A DNA stretch of 64,000 nt from Candidatus Limivivens intestinipullorum. GTDB taxonomy: Bacteria; Bacillota; Clostridia; Lachnospirales; Lachnospiraceae. The first letter of the stretch is position 1, and the number at the start of each line of letters is the position of its first letter. Positions 30,291-39,900 of this stretch are shown in pieces. The notes under the pieces were generated by a model. It had not been told where the DNA came from, made no database searches, and was given only the letters and a program-made list of their open reading frames with translations. Where the stretch lies: assembly GCA_018711185.1 (NCBI GenBank), contig DVIQ01000073.1:62001-126000 (forward strand). The letters run 5' to 3'. A program made the position numbers and the translations under genes.

Positions 30291-31515
30291 CTTACACATG
30301 GACCCAGCAGTAGATCCCGCAGCTACGGCGACAAAATTCTGGAATGTGGCCAGTGTCAGCGAAGACGAGGGCGAAATCATACTCTACGGCGATGTTATGA
30401 GCCAGCGGCCGATTGACTGGTGGACGGGCGAACCGGAACCCGGCCTTTACATTACGCCGGAGGGCTTCATGGAAGACTTGGCGGCCGTGAAAAATAAAGC
30501 TCACATCACCGTAAAACTCAATAGCTGCGGAGGCGATCTGTACACCGGGATCGCAATACACAACGCGCTGAAAACACTTAGCGGCAACGTGAACGTCGTT
30601 GTAGAGGGGATCGCGGCCAGCGCCGCCAGTGTGATTATGTGCGCCGGCGATACCGTGACCGTATACCCTTGTTCCCTGATTATGATCCACGGCGTCAGCG
30701 TCATGCTCTCGGACAGCCTGAACATACAGGATATGAAACAACTCATTAAGGGCATGGACGCCAGCGAAAAAGCCGTTGCTGAAATCTACGACGCGAAAAC
30801 GGGACTGGGCGTTGACACCTTGCGCAATATGATGACAAAAGAAACGTGGATGACCGGGCGGGAAGCTCTTGACAAAGGTTTTGCAGACGCCTTAAAAGAA
30901 GACGAAGAAGAACCGAGTATGAGCATGAGTGCAGACCGGAAAGTCCTCTATGTCAACGGCGTAGGCCACAATGTTGAGGGCCTGCACAATATTCCGGGAT
31001 CTATCCCGATTCAGAAAAGCGCCAAACCGGCAAGACGTCCGGCGGCAAATATGAGGCCGACTAACAAGGCGGCAAAAACAGAAGGAGGTAAACACCACAT
31101 GACACTCGAAGAATTAAGGGCACAGGAGCCGGAACTGGTAAGCCAGATCGAGCAGGAAGCCCGAAATGCAGCACAGACTCAGACTACCGATGCCGTAACC
31201 GCAGAACGCCGGCGTCTTGCGGACATTGACTCAATCGCGGCATCCATTCCGGATCAGCAGCTTGTCCATGACGCCAAGTACGGGGATAAGCCTTGCACTG
31301 CTCAGGAGCTCTGTTTTCGCGTTATGCAGCAGAGCGCGGCGTCCGGGCAGCAGTTTCTCAAAAACTACACGGCAGACGGCGCAGCGTCCGGCGCTGCCAA
31401 AGTAGGCGCGGCTCCGAACGGCGGCACACCTGCCACCAAGGAAGAACAGGACGCGGCAGACATTCAGGCGGTAGTGGCCGCCTATAACGCAAGCAAAGGA
31501 GGTACACAGAAATGA
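30274..31515 (+). CDS. Head maturation protease (ClpP/S14) fused to scaffold
   Basis: 413 residues. The S14 domain shows EGIAASAASV with probable catalytic Ser116 and MIHG with His139. After about residue 225 comes a low-complexity linker and a helical scaffold region. This is the lambda gpC plan: protease with a nested scaffold made from an internal start. Cleaves scaffold and portal during capsid maturation. Confidence 0.9.
   Translation: MKAPNSLHMDPAVDPAATATKFWNVASVSEDEGEIILYGDVMSQRPIDWWTGEPEPGLYITPEGFMEDLAAVKNKAHITVKLNSCGGDLYTGIAIHNALKTLSGNVNVVVEGIAASAASVIMCAGDTVTVYPCSLIMIHGVSVMLSDSLNIQDMKQLIKGMDASEKAVAEIYDAKTGLGVDTLRNMMTKETWMTGREALDKGFADALKEDEEEPSMSMSADRKVLYVNGVGHNVEGLHNIPGSIPIQKSAKPARRPAANMRPTNKAAKTEGGKHHMTLEELRAQEPELVSQIEQEARNAAQTQTTDAVTAERRRLADIDSIAASIPDQQLVHDAKYGDKPCTAQELCFRVMQQSAASGQQFLKNYTADGAASGAAKVGAAPNGGTPATKEEQDAADIQAVVAAYNASKGGTQK
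31099..31515 (+). CDS. Nested scaffolding protein from internal start (Nu3-like)
   Basis: In-frame ATG 31099 follows a strong internal RBS (GAAGGAGGTAAACACC). Product: the last 138 residues of the protease gene, beginning MTLEELRAQEPELVSQIEQE, all helical and Gln/Ala-rich. Lambda makes its scaffold Nu3 from an internal start of gene C in the same way. Inferred from the RBS; no protein data. Confidence 0.75.
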   Translation: MTLEELRAQEPELVSQIEQEARNAAQTQTTDAVTAERRRLADIDSIAASIPDQQLVHDAKYGDKPCTAQELCFRVMQQSAASGQQFLKNYTADGAASGAAKVGAAPNGGTPATKEEQDAADIQAVVAAYNASKGGTQK

Positions 31516-31916
31516 GTAACAGACTCGACGAAACCCTCGGCACCGTCGGCTATGATAACCTGATTAACGGTTTATATCCCCCGGCGGAACCTTTTTCCGT
31601 TGTGATCCGCAAGGGATCCGCTGAGACGACCTACAAACGCGGCACCGTGCTGGCCTTATCCGGAGGAACTGCCGGAGACGGTAAATATGTAATCCTCGGC
31701 ACTGCGGCAGCCTCCAACGAGACACTGACGGCCAACTGCGTACTGGCCGAGGACGTCACCGTGGGAACTGCCAACGACGAAACAGCGGTGGCATACCGTA
31801 CCGGACACTTTAACAGCAACGCCCTGATTATGGACGATGAACACACTTTCAGCGCAGCAGATAAAGAAGCGCTGCGCGGTGTCGGAATCCTGATCTCTGA
31901 CGCGGTAGAAATTTGA
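31512..31916 (+). CDS. Head decoration protein (gpD-like)
   Basis: 134 residues, ATGA overlap with the protease gene and GGAGGTACAC upstream. VVIRKGSAETTYKRGTVLAL, NETLTANCVLAEDVTVG and AYRTGHFNSNALIMDDEHTF fit the lambda gpD fold that cements the expanded capsid. Confidence 0.85.
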   Translation: MSNRLDETLGTVGYDNLINGLYPPAEPFSVVIRKGSAETTYKRGTVLALSGGTAGDGKYVILGTAAASNETLTANCVLAEDVTVGTANDETAVAYRTGHFNSNALIMDDEHTFSAADKEALRGVGILISDAVEI

Positions 31917-31932
31917 AAAGGAGGACAGACAA

Positions 31933-33012
31933 ATGCCTTTTAACTTTTATGATACCCACACACTGTTGACTTCTGTCCAGCAGCTTCCGCCCCTGCATAC
32001 GTTTCTTCTTGATCGGTATTTTCCAACAAATGAGGCAACGGACATTTTTGCCACAGATGATGTATTGGTGGAGTACCGGAAAGGACACAAAAAAGCGTCG
32101 CCTTTTGTCGCGCCACGAAAAGGCGGAATCACAATCCTGCGCGACGGATACACTATGAGACGCTTCACGCCGTCCTACATTGCGCCGAAACGCCCTCTTA
32201 CTATTGACGATCTCAGAAAGAGAGGTTTTGGAGAGGCACTGTATCCTACGCTTACGCCACAGCAGCGCCAGGGAGTGATTATGCTTGGCGATCTGGACGA
32301 ACTGCGCGACATGAACAGACGCCGTAAAGAAGCTATGGCTGCACAGGTCATTTTTACAAACGCCTGCCTTATGGACGAATATGTGGATGATTTCCACAAT
32401 TTCCAGGAAAGAGAAGTACGTTACTATGATGGGGACAGCAATCCGGCAGTCTATACTCCTGAAGAAGACTGGACAACGACTGAGGCGTCCGGAAAGCAGA
32501 TAATCAATGATGTGGCTGCTATGGTATCCATGCTTACGTCTCGCGGGCTTGCGGCTACGGATGTGCTTGTGGCTCCCGATGTGGCTGATATTATCCTCAG
32601 CAATGAATGGCTGCTGAAACTGCTTGATAACCGCAACTATCAGATTGGCGGTGTGGACCCGGAAACATTGCCGACGGGCGCAACGCGCATTTGTCGCCTC
32701 AACATAAAGGGCCATATGATGGATTTTCTCAGCTACGAAGACACCTACACGGAAGTTGATGGGACTGTAACGCCGTACATCCCTGCCGGAACGATTGCAG
32801 TAGGAGCCCCGGCTGCCGGACGGACGGTGTATGGAGCCATTACCCAGGTAGAGCAGGCAGATGGAGAGTTCCACACTTACGCGGCGATGGATGTCCCCAA
32901 ATATTTAAGTGATGCGACGCACAATGTGCGCGAGCTTACGCTTAGCTCCGCTCCGCTTTGTATGCCAAACAACGAGAATCCTTTTATTACGGCAAAAGTT
33001 GTGACGGAATAA
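31933..33012 (+). CDS. Major capsid protein (lambda gpE family)
   Basis: 359 residues. LPPLHTFLLDRYFPTNEATD, EYRKGHKKASPFVAPRKGGI and FTPSYIAPKRPLTIDDLRKR are characteristic of the phage major capsid protein E family. GGAGGACAGAC precedes ATG. Forms the HK97-fold shell. Confidence 0.93.
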   Translation: MPFNFYDTHTLLTSVQQLPPLHTFLLDRYFPTNEATDIFATDDVLVEYRKGHKKASPFVAPRKGGITILRDGYTMRRFTPSYIAPKRPLTIDDLRKRGFGEALYPTLTPQQRQGVIMLGDLDELRDMNRRRKEAMAAQVIFTNACLMDEYVDDFHNFQEREVRYYDGDSNPAVYTPEEDWTTTEASGKQIINDVAAMVSMLTSRGLAATDVLVAPDVADIILSNEWLLKLLDNRNYQIGGVDPETLPTGATRICRLNIKGHMMDFLSYEDTYTEVDGTVTPYIPAGTIAVGAPAAGRTVYGAITQVEQADGEFHTYAAMDVPKYLSDATHNVRELTLSSAPLCMPNNENPFITAKVVTE

Positions 33013-33024
33013 GAGAGGTGCGAA

Positions 33025-33276
33025 ATGAAGAAAATCAGGGTAATTTGCGGCGGGTGCGGAATATCCTATGTGGATAAAAATAAAGTAAAACGCCATATGC
33101 TTAAAACGGCGGAGGACGGCGTTTTTGCGTGTGATGATAAACAGGCTGCCAGACTGGTTGATCTGGGTGTTGCGGAATACGCTGAAGAAAAAAAGCCGCC
33201 AAAGCAGCAGATCAATACGTCAGATCCGGAAGATGACGATCAGCCCCCTCAGCTTAATGCCGCGGATCCGGAATAA
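33025..33276 (+). CDS. Small head-region protein A
   Basis: 83 residues with two Cys near the start (CGGCGISY), a small beta domain ending QAARLVDLGVAEYAEEKKP, and an acidic tail. It shares its layout with the next gene. Possibly a gpFI-like DNA packaging accessory protein. Confidence 0.6.
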   Translation: MKKIRVICGGCGISYVDKNKVKRHMLKTAEDGVFACDDKQAARLVDLGVAEYAEEKKPPKQQINTSDPEDDDQPPQLNAADPE

Positions 33277-33285
33277 GGAGAAAAC

Positions 33286-33495
33286 ATGATAAAAATGATA
33301 AAGGGCGTTTATGGCCTAAAAATAAACGGAGCTATTAAGGCGATGACAAGCCGGTCAGCTCCGTTTTCTCTGCCTGCTTCCAGGGAAGCAGAGCTGGTTG
33401 CAGCCGGCGTTGCGGAGTACATAGAAGAGCCACAAACGGAGGACAAGGAGGACCCGGAGAATGAACTTCAAGGAACGAATTCAGCAGGATATTGA
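33286..33495 (+). CDS. Small head-region protein B, paralogue of the previous
   Basis: 69 residues: SAPFSLPASREAELVAAGVA then EYIEEPQTEDKED. The (L/V)V..GVAEY(A/I)EE core matches the gene before it, so the two probably arose by tandem duplication. Overlaps the next start by 35 bp. Confidence 0.6.
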   Translation: MIKMIKGVYGLKINGAIKAMTSRSAPFSLPASREAELVAAGVAEYIEEPQTEDKEDPENELQGTNSAGY

Positions 33496-33778
33496 TACGG
33501 TATTCTTGAATCTGGAAGAATTTGCCGAACTGCACCGAATTGAAGGAAAAGAAATCCCTATTGTGATCGACAACAATGAGCTTACGAAGCTCAAACAAGG
33601 TCAGATTTTAGGTCTTGTGGACGCAGATATTTTGATCTTCGGAAGGCGCGAGGATTTCCCGAAAAACATGAATCCGGGCCGGCTGCTGAATGTAGACGGG
33701 CGGGAAATGATTGTCACGAACACGGGTGTCGATATGGGCATGATTGAGGTTGCCCTGAAACAGAACCGGACGGCATAG
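33461..33778 (+). CDS. Head-tail connector/stopper-like protein
   Basis: 105 residues. MNFKERIQQDIDTVFLNLEE then ELTKLKQGQILGLVDADILI and RLLNVDGREMIVTNTGVDMG: a beta-barrel of the phage head closure type. GGAGGACCCGGAG precedes ATG. Confidence 0.7.
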   Translation: MNFKERIQQDIDTVFLNLEEFAELHRIEGKEIPIVIDNNELTKLKQGQILGLVDADILIFGRREDFPKNMNPGRLLNVDGREMIVTNTGVDMGMIEVALKQNRTA

Positions 33779-33788
33779 GAGGGGACTT

Positions 33789-34418
33789 ATGTTATTAACG
33801 GAAAGTATTGACCGGATTGTGGACTGGCTGGAAAAAGAGGTATGCCCACAGATCGAACTGAAGCTTCCAAACGATGACCTAAACGATGAGGATTATGAGG
33901 TTGAGTATATCCATCCCACGGCGTGGCCATTGTACGTGCCGGCAATAGACCGGCTGCCTCCGGGTGTACCGGCGCCGGTTCCTTCCGTGTGCGCGCAGCT
34001 CATGGAAGGAAACGATGATCTGACAATTAAACGGCGTCAGTTAAATTTCCGGCTTTGCTTGGCCTGCTGGAATCCGGGAGAACACGGAGAAGAGATATAC
34101 TGGCCCAGGAAAAACAAGCTGGCCATTGGAGGGCATACCTATTATCGGAAAAACGGTGAAGAAGCGCAAACATACCATCGGAACATGAGCGGATGGAGAG
34201 ATTCTTTCAATTTTGCTGACTTAATACTTCGGGAAATTGAAAACGCAGAGTATATCGCAGGACACCGTCTTGTTAAGGAAAAAGGAGTCAAGTATGGATT
34301 GTTTACTGAAGACGGGAATATCTGGGATTATTACCCGTACTGGCACAACTGGATTACCTTTACGCTTGAGTGCGGTGTTACAACTGCAACACCAAAACAA
34401 TATGAAAACTTTTTATAA
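33789..34418 (+). CDS. Tail terminator/completion-like protein
   Basis: 209 residues between the connector and the sheath gene. An N-terminal helix (LTESIDRIVDWLEKEVCPQI) and an alpha/beta body with DSFNFADLILREIENAE fit neck/tail terminator proteins. Named by position and size. Confidence 0.55.
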   Translation: MLLTESIDRIVDWLEKEVCPQIELKLPNDDLNDEDYEVEYIHPTAWPLYVPAIDRLPPGVPAPVPSVCAQLMEGNDDLTIKRRQLNFRLCLACWNPGEHGEEIYWPRKNKLAIGGHTYYRKNGEEAQTYHRNMSGWRDSFNFADLILREIENAEYIAGHRLVKEKGVKYGLFTEDGNIWDYYPYWHNWITFTLECGVTTATPKQYENFL

Positions 34419-34433
34419 AAGGAGATGATTTAT

Positions 34434-35906
34434 ATGCCTTATAAGCATGGTACTTATGGCGAAATCGGCGACAGCCGGGTGACAGATGTTACACAGGGCA
34501 ATGTTGTCGCTGCTTATATTGGCACCGCGCCGATCAACCTGGTACGTGGCTACGCCGAAAAAGAGCTGGTCAACATGCCCGTCAAGCTTGAAAGTATGTC
34601 TGACGCCCAGACAAAACTCGGATACGCCGCAGACTGGGAGAGCTTTTCACTTTGCGAAGCATTCGCAGAGCATTTTGATAACAGCCTGGGCAATATCGGC
34701 CCGATCTACGTGGTTAATGTCCTTGATCCGGAAACGCATCGGAACGTTGACGCAACAACGAAGGCATTGACCTTCAAGAACAATCGAACAGAGTTTGAAA
34801 GTTCCGATATTATCCTGGATACCTTCGCGATCGCAGATAAAGCAGAAGGCGTTGACTATTCGTTGACTTATAACTTTGCCAAGGGCACCGTTGTAGTCAA
34901 CCTGTTAAAAGACATGGAAGAAGATAGCCTGGAATGTACTTACAACACCGTGGATACAGCGGCAGTGGAAATGACGGACATCATTGGAGAAGAAACTGAG
35001 GATGGGCAGTACACCGGCCTGCACGCAATGTCCCTGCTGTACCAGTATCATAATGCGATACTGAATATCCTTGCCGCGCCGGGATGGAGCCATATTCCGG
35101 AAATCTATAAGGCGATGACAAATACAGTCCGGAAACTCAACGGCCACTGGGATGGCTTCGTAAACGCGGATATCCCTCTTGAAGATGCCGAAGGAGAGAA
35201 GATCGATACCATTGCGAAGGCGATGGCCTGGGCAGAAGAAAATGGATACGACAGCGAATACAGCAAAATTTACTGGCCAATGGTTAAGTATGGAGATCGG
35301 GTATACCACCTTTCGACGGTAGGCAGCGCAACAATGCTGCGTACGGATCTCGCGAATGATGGCGTACCCTACGAGAGTCCATCCAATAAAGCAATTATGG
35401 CGACAGCGCAGTATTTTGGAGAGGATTCCGCTTCCCGCGGGTTTGATCAATCCAAAGCAAACAGCCTGAATGAAAAAGGTATTACGACGGCCTGCTTTTG
35501 GACTGGCCGGTGGGCACTCTGGGGGCCGCATACGGCAGCTTACAAATACAACGGGGACATGGACGCCAGAGCGATTTTTGACGCGACCCTGCGGATGCTG
35601 GTGTATATTACCAACAGTTTTCAAATTGATCATGGCACGGAGATTGACGCGCCTATGACGCCACAGGATCGGGATACAATTTTGAACGCCGAGAAGCAGA
35701 AACTGGATACACTTTGCGGTATCGGGGCATTGATTGGTACACCAACAGTAGAGTTTATTGAAACCAAAAACCCTGTAAATAACATGATGAACGGAGAATT
35801 TGTCTGGGATATTTGCGCCACGACAACACCGCCGTTTAAGAGCGGGACGGCTCATGTATGCTATACCGATGATGGGTTTGGTGCCTTTTTTGAGGGCGTA
35901 GAATAG
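34434..35906 (+). CDS. Tail sheath protein
   Basis: 490 residues from ATG 34434 (AAAGGAGATG upstream). GNVVAAYIGTAPINLVRGYA near the N-terminus, then the C-terminal ARAIFDATLRMLVYITNSFQ and GTPTVEFIETKNPVNNMMNG are sheath features. It shows that the phage has a contractile (myovirus) tail. Confidence 0.92.
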   Translation: MPYKHGTYGEIGDSRVTDVTQGNVVAAYIGTAPINLVRGYAEKELVNMPVKLESMSDAQTKLGYAADWESFSLCEAFAEHFDNSLGNIGPIYVVNVLDPETHRNVDATTKALTFKNNRTEFESSDIILDTFAIADKAEGVDYSLTYNFAKGTVVVNLLKDMEEDSLECTYNTVDTAAVEMTDIIGEETEDGQYTGLHAMSLLYQYHNAILNILAAPGWSHIPEIYKAMTNTVRKLNGHWDGFVNADIPLEDAEGEKIDTIAKAMAWAEENGYDSEYSKIYWPMVKYGDRVYHLSTVGSATMLRTDLANDGVPYESPSNKAIMATAQYFGEDSASRGFDQSKANSLNEKGITTACFWTGRWALWGPHTAAYKYNGDMDARAIFDATLRMLVYITNSFQIDHGTEIDAPMTPQDRDTILNAEKQKLDTLCGIGALIGTPTVEFIETKNPVNNMMNGEFVWDICATTTPPFKSGTAHVCYTDDGFGAFFEGVE

Positions 35907-35916
35907 GAGGCAGGAA

Positions 35917-36426
35917 ATGTCAAAGTGGTTAGATTTAAAGGGCCCAGTGGTGGCCGATACAGTATATTCCGACAATACCCTGGTTGCAAGGGATGTATCG
36001 TTTACCCTTCCTGGGCTTGAGTTTATGACGGCAGACGTACAGGCGATGGGCAACATGAGCCTGCCGCTTATCGGCCTGCTTGAAAATATGGAGCTGTCAA
36101 TCACCAAAATCGGCATCGATAAGGGGCTGCGGCGGATGGCCAGGCTGAAAAACCAGACGCTGGAATTCCGTTGGGTCCAGAATGTCGTGGAATCGGACGG
36201 GGAGCAGAAGCCGGAGGGCTGCAAAGCTTTCGTCCGGGTCATCCCCCTGACGCTTCCGGAGCTGGGCGTGGAAGTTGGTTCCGCAACAGAAGTGGAACTG
36301 ACCCATACCGTAACCCGCCTGCAGATCTACACGGGCGGAGACGAATATCTGTGCGTTGACCGGTTAAGCCGTATCTTAAGGGTCAACGGAACCGATTACA
36401 TGAACAAAATCAATAACCTGTTATAA
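35917..36426 (+). CDS. Tail tube protein (P2 FII-like)
   Basis: 169 residues directly after the sheath. VARDVSFTLPGLEFMTADVQ, MELSITKIGIDKGLRRMARL and a C-terminal YLCVDRLSRILRVNGTDYMN match the P2 major tail tube family. Confidence 0.9.
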   Translation: MSKWLDLKGPVVADTVYSDNTLVARDVSFTLPGLEFMTADVQAMGNMSLPLIGLLENMELSITKIGIDKGLRRMARLKNQTLEFRWVQNVVESDGEQKPEGCKAFVRVIPLTLPELGVEVGSATEVELTHTVTRLQIYTGGDEYLCVDRLSRILRVNGTDYMNKINNLL

Positions 36427-36427
36427 G

Positions 36428-36454
36428 AGCCTGCTGGATTATCCGGCAGGCTCT
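36428..36454 (+). terminator. Hairpin between tube and chaperone genes
   Basis: GAGCCTGC and GCAGGCTC pair in an 8-bp stem, extended by CCGG/TGGA-type loop bases, followed by TCTT. Likely a partial terminator that lowers expression of genes downstream of the highly needed tube protein. Confidence 0.55.
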
Positions 36455-36470
36455 CTTGAAAGGAGCAAAC

Positions 36471-36872
36471 ATGCAAGGAACTATAAAACTGAAAAACCCG
36501 ATCAAGGTCAACGGGGCTTACGTCTCGGAAATGGACTATGACACAAACGAAATCACAGGAGAGCTTTTTGCGATGGCCGAGTCCAAGAAAAAGGCCGCGG
36601 GAAGCTATCGGGACATATCCGTTACCGTTGAACTTGATTTTTCCCTTCATCTGTATATGGGTTTTGCGGCGATTATCGCGAAAAATCCTAAGATTTCCTT
36701 TGACGATTTGGCCCAGGTCAAAGGCCGGGATGTTATCGATGTCATGGCAATCGGAAGAAATTTTATCTTACGGTCGGAGGATGGGCAACCGGACGACGAC
36801 TCCGAAAAGCTTATCGAGACTACGCAAGGATCTACCATACCAGCATTACCGATCTCGGAGGCAGAAGAATAA
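36471..36872 (+). CDS. Tail assembly chaperone gpE-like
   Basis: 133 residues from ATG 36471 (AAAGGAGC upstream). KNPIKVNGAYVSEMDYDTNE and VTVELDFSLHLYMGFAAIIA match the P2 E / Mu-type tail assembly chaperones. Helps polymerise the tube on the tape measure. A canonical slippery heptamer lies near its end. Confidence 0.82.
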   Translation: MQGTIKLKNPIKVNGAYVSEMDYDTNEITGELFAMAESKKKAAGSYRDISVTVELDFSLHLYMGFAAIIAKNPKISFDDLAQVKGRDVIDVMAIGRNFILRSEDGQPDDDSEKLIETTQGSTIPALPISEAEE

Positions 36873-36979
36873 CCGATTTCATAATCGACTATGCGGAAGC
36901 CGCCGAAGATCTGGCGGAGGAACGTAAGCGCGCGGAAAAGAACAAGCCATCTTTCAGGCCGAAACATAGGAGGAGGTGA
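36758..36979 (+). CDS. gpE' extension by -1 frameshift
   Basis: The heptamer A AAT TTT at 36758-36764 is in register with the gpE frame. After a -1 slip the frame stays open from 36764 to TGA 36979, giving 71 residues with ALRRAYRD-like sequence (RKAYRDYARIYHTSITDLGG) and a charged tail. P2-like phages make E+E' this way. The extension ends at the RBS of the tape measure gene. Confidence 0.7.
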   Translation, partial: KFYLTVGGWATGRRLRKAYRDYARIYHTSITDLGGRRITDFIIDYAEAAEDLAEERKRAEKNKPSFRPKHRRR

Positions 36980-36984
36980 GGCAC

Positions 36985-39900
36985 ATGGCTGGGAAAACGT
37001 TAGAGACAACCATTGAGATAGCCGGTGTCCTCAGTCCATCACTGCAGAAATCCATCCAGGCAGCCATTGACCGCCTGGATGAAATGAGTAAAGAGACGCT
37101 TGACACCGCCGGAGCCGCGGAAAAGCTGGCAATGGAGATCAGCACCCAGGAGGATGTGCTGAAAAAGCTCCAGCAAGGATATGAGGATTTTGTGGTCGCA
37201 GGAGACGAAAGCTCCGAGTCGGCAAAACAGCTTGCGGAGCATATCCAGGACGTTTCGGCTGAGCTGGATGGAAATAAAGATGTCCTGAAGGCGGCCCAGG
37301 AGGCGGCTGACAAGCTCACCGAGAGCCAGAAGGACGCCGGGGACGCCTACGAGCGCCTGGAAAGCCAGATCGCGGGCCAGGAGGAGCAGCTTGCCAGCCT
37401 GCGCCGCGCCTACGCGAACGTCGCCCTGGAACAGGGGGAAAGCTCCGACGAAGCCAGGAAGCTGGCAAGCCAGATTACACAGCTATCCGGAGACCTGACG
37501 ACAAGCAGGCAGCGGCTGAACGCGGCGGACCAGGCGGCGGAGCAGCTTGGCGCGTCCCTGGAAGACGCCGGACAGATGGCCGCGGATTCCAGCGACGGCT
37601 ACACGGTCATGAAGGACGTGCTGGCCGACTTAATTTCCAACGGGATCGATAAAGCAAAGGAAGGCCTTGAGACGCTTATGCTTGAGGGCGACTCCTCTTT
37701 GTCGATGCTGGAAGCTAGGACGGGAGCGTCTTCGGCCGAAATGGAAAAGTACAAAGACGTCATGTACGACGTCTATAACTCCAATTACGGGGAGAGCTTA
37801 AGCGATGTGTCCGACGCCATGTCAACGGTTATCCAGATGACAGATGACCTGGACGAGGCATCGCTGGCGCAGGTGACAAAAAACGCGATTGTGCTGGATG
37901 ATGTGTTCGGCTATGACGTGACGGAGAGCTTACGGACGGTCAACAGCATGATGGATCAATTCGGGATCTCAGCAGACGAGGCATATAACCTGATTGTGCA
38001 GGGCGCTCAAAATGGTCTGGACCAGAACGGTGACCTTCTGGACACCTTAAACGAGTATTCCGTGCATTTTTCGCAACTTGGCATGAGCGCCGACGACATG
38101 ATGAATGTGCTTGCAAACGGCGCAGAAAACGGAACCTTTTCCATCGACAAACTGGGCGATACAGTTAAAGAATTTGGCATCCGTGTTATTGACGATTCCG
38201 ATTCGACTGCAAAGGCATTCAGCGACCTTGGCCTTGATGTTGAAGAAATGGAAGATATGTTCACCGCAGGCGGCGAGAGTGCATCAGAAGCATTCCAGGA
38301 GACGCTGAAACGTTTGGGAGAGGTAGACAACAAAGTCTGGAAAAACCAGATCGGCGTGGCCCTTTTCGGTACCATGTGGGAAGATCTTGGAGCGGAGACG
38401 GTGCTTGCCATGGGAAACGCCGAAGGGGCGATTGACAGCACGGTGGACGCCATGGGACAGCTAGACAGTGCTGCCTATGATAACCTGGAAAGCTCCCTGT
38501 CCCAGCTTGGCCGGACCGTCAGCGCTGAGATACTCCAGCCAATCGCCGAGAAGCTTACGCCGATCCTAAAAGATGGCGTGGACTTTATTAATGAGAATAT
38601 CGGGCCTGCTGTTGACTATCTGATTGAGCGCCTGCCGACTCTGGGCGCGGTGATCGGGGCAATCGGCGCGGCTATCGCCGGACTTAAGATTGCATCCTTC
38701 GTTAAGCGGATCGGCAAATTAGTCGGACTCCTGAAAGGCAAGAAGCTTGGCGGGATTTTTGATTCCCTCGGCATTGGCGGAGGCACATCGACCGGAGACG
38801 GCCTATTCGGAGGCTTTAAAAAGTTAGCGGAAACAAGCACAAAAACGGTGCTCAAAGGCATGGCCAATATGACCATTATTCTGGGCGGACTTGGCGCGCT
38901 TACGGCAGCGGCCGCGCTGGTGGCGCCTACGATAACCTCCATGTGTGACAGCGGAGAATTTGCCCGTCTGATGGCTGCTATTGGTATTGTCGGCCTGGTT
39001 GGCGCCGGTATGGCAAGCCTGGCCGGAAAGATCGGAGACATCCCCGTGGCGACGGCTACCAAAGGGCTTGCCAATATGGCCATTGTCCTTGGAGGTCTTG
39101 GCGTCCTCACGACGGCGATCGCGCTGATCGCGCCCACCGTAACATCTTTGTGCGATTCCGGGACGTTTGCCAAGCTGCTGACGACAATCAGCATCACCGG
39201 GGCAGTGGGGTCCGCTTTAGCAGGATTGTCCGGCGTGATCGGCAAGATCCCGATTTCCGCCGTGCTGACAGGTCTTGGAGACATCGCACTGGCACTTGGC
39301 GGCGTGACCGCCATTGTGACGGCATTCGCGGCCCTGAACCAAATCGATGGATTCCAGACGTTTATCGCAAGCGGAGGAGACCTGCTTTCCGAAATCTTCC
39401 GGATCATCGGCGAGGTTTCCGGCTCCGTCATAGGAGGCCTGGGCGAGGGCATAACCAATTCCCTCCCGGAGATCGGCGCGAACCTTTCGGATTTTGCCGC
39501 ATCAATACAGCCGATGTTTGAGACGATTTCCGGCGTGGACGTAAGCGGCGTGGCAGATTTTGCCGGGGCTCTGGCGGCGCTTGTCGCGGTGATCGCCGGT
39601 GAGAAAATCGTAAGCATCATTACAGGCGGCATTGATTACACACAGCTGGGGACAGACCTCAATTCTATGGCCACAGAGCTCAGCGGCTTTTTCACAACAG
39701 TTATGGCGTTCCCGGAAGGCGGTTTTGAACGAGCAAATGCGTTATTTGATTGCTTGGCTGAGATTAAGTCCCTGCCGAAGGAAGGCGGCGTTATAGGCTG
39801 GTTTGAGGGTGAGGTGGACTACGCAAAAATGTCCACGGGCCTTAACCAGCTGGCAGGCGCCGCGGGGTTCTTTACGACAATCCAGAGCATCCCGGAAGAC

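Noticed and set aside
31849-32874. Minus-strand 341-codon frame
   Set aside because: Antisense of the major capsid gene; no RBS or homology.
34905-36242. Long minus-strand open frame over the sheath and tube genes
   Set aside because: Antisense of well-identified tail genes; composition is typical of a shadow frame.
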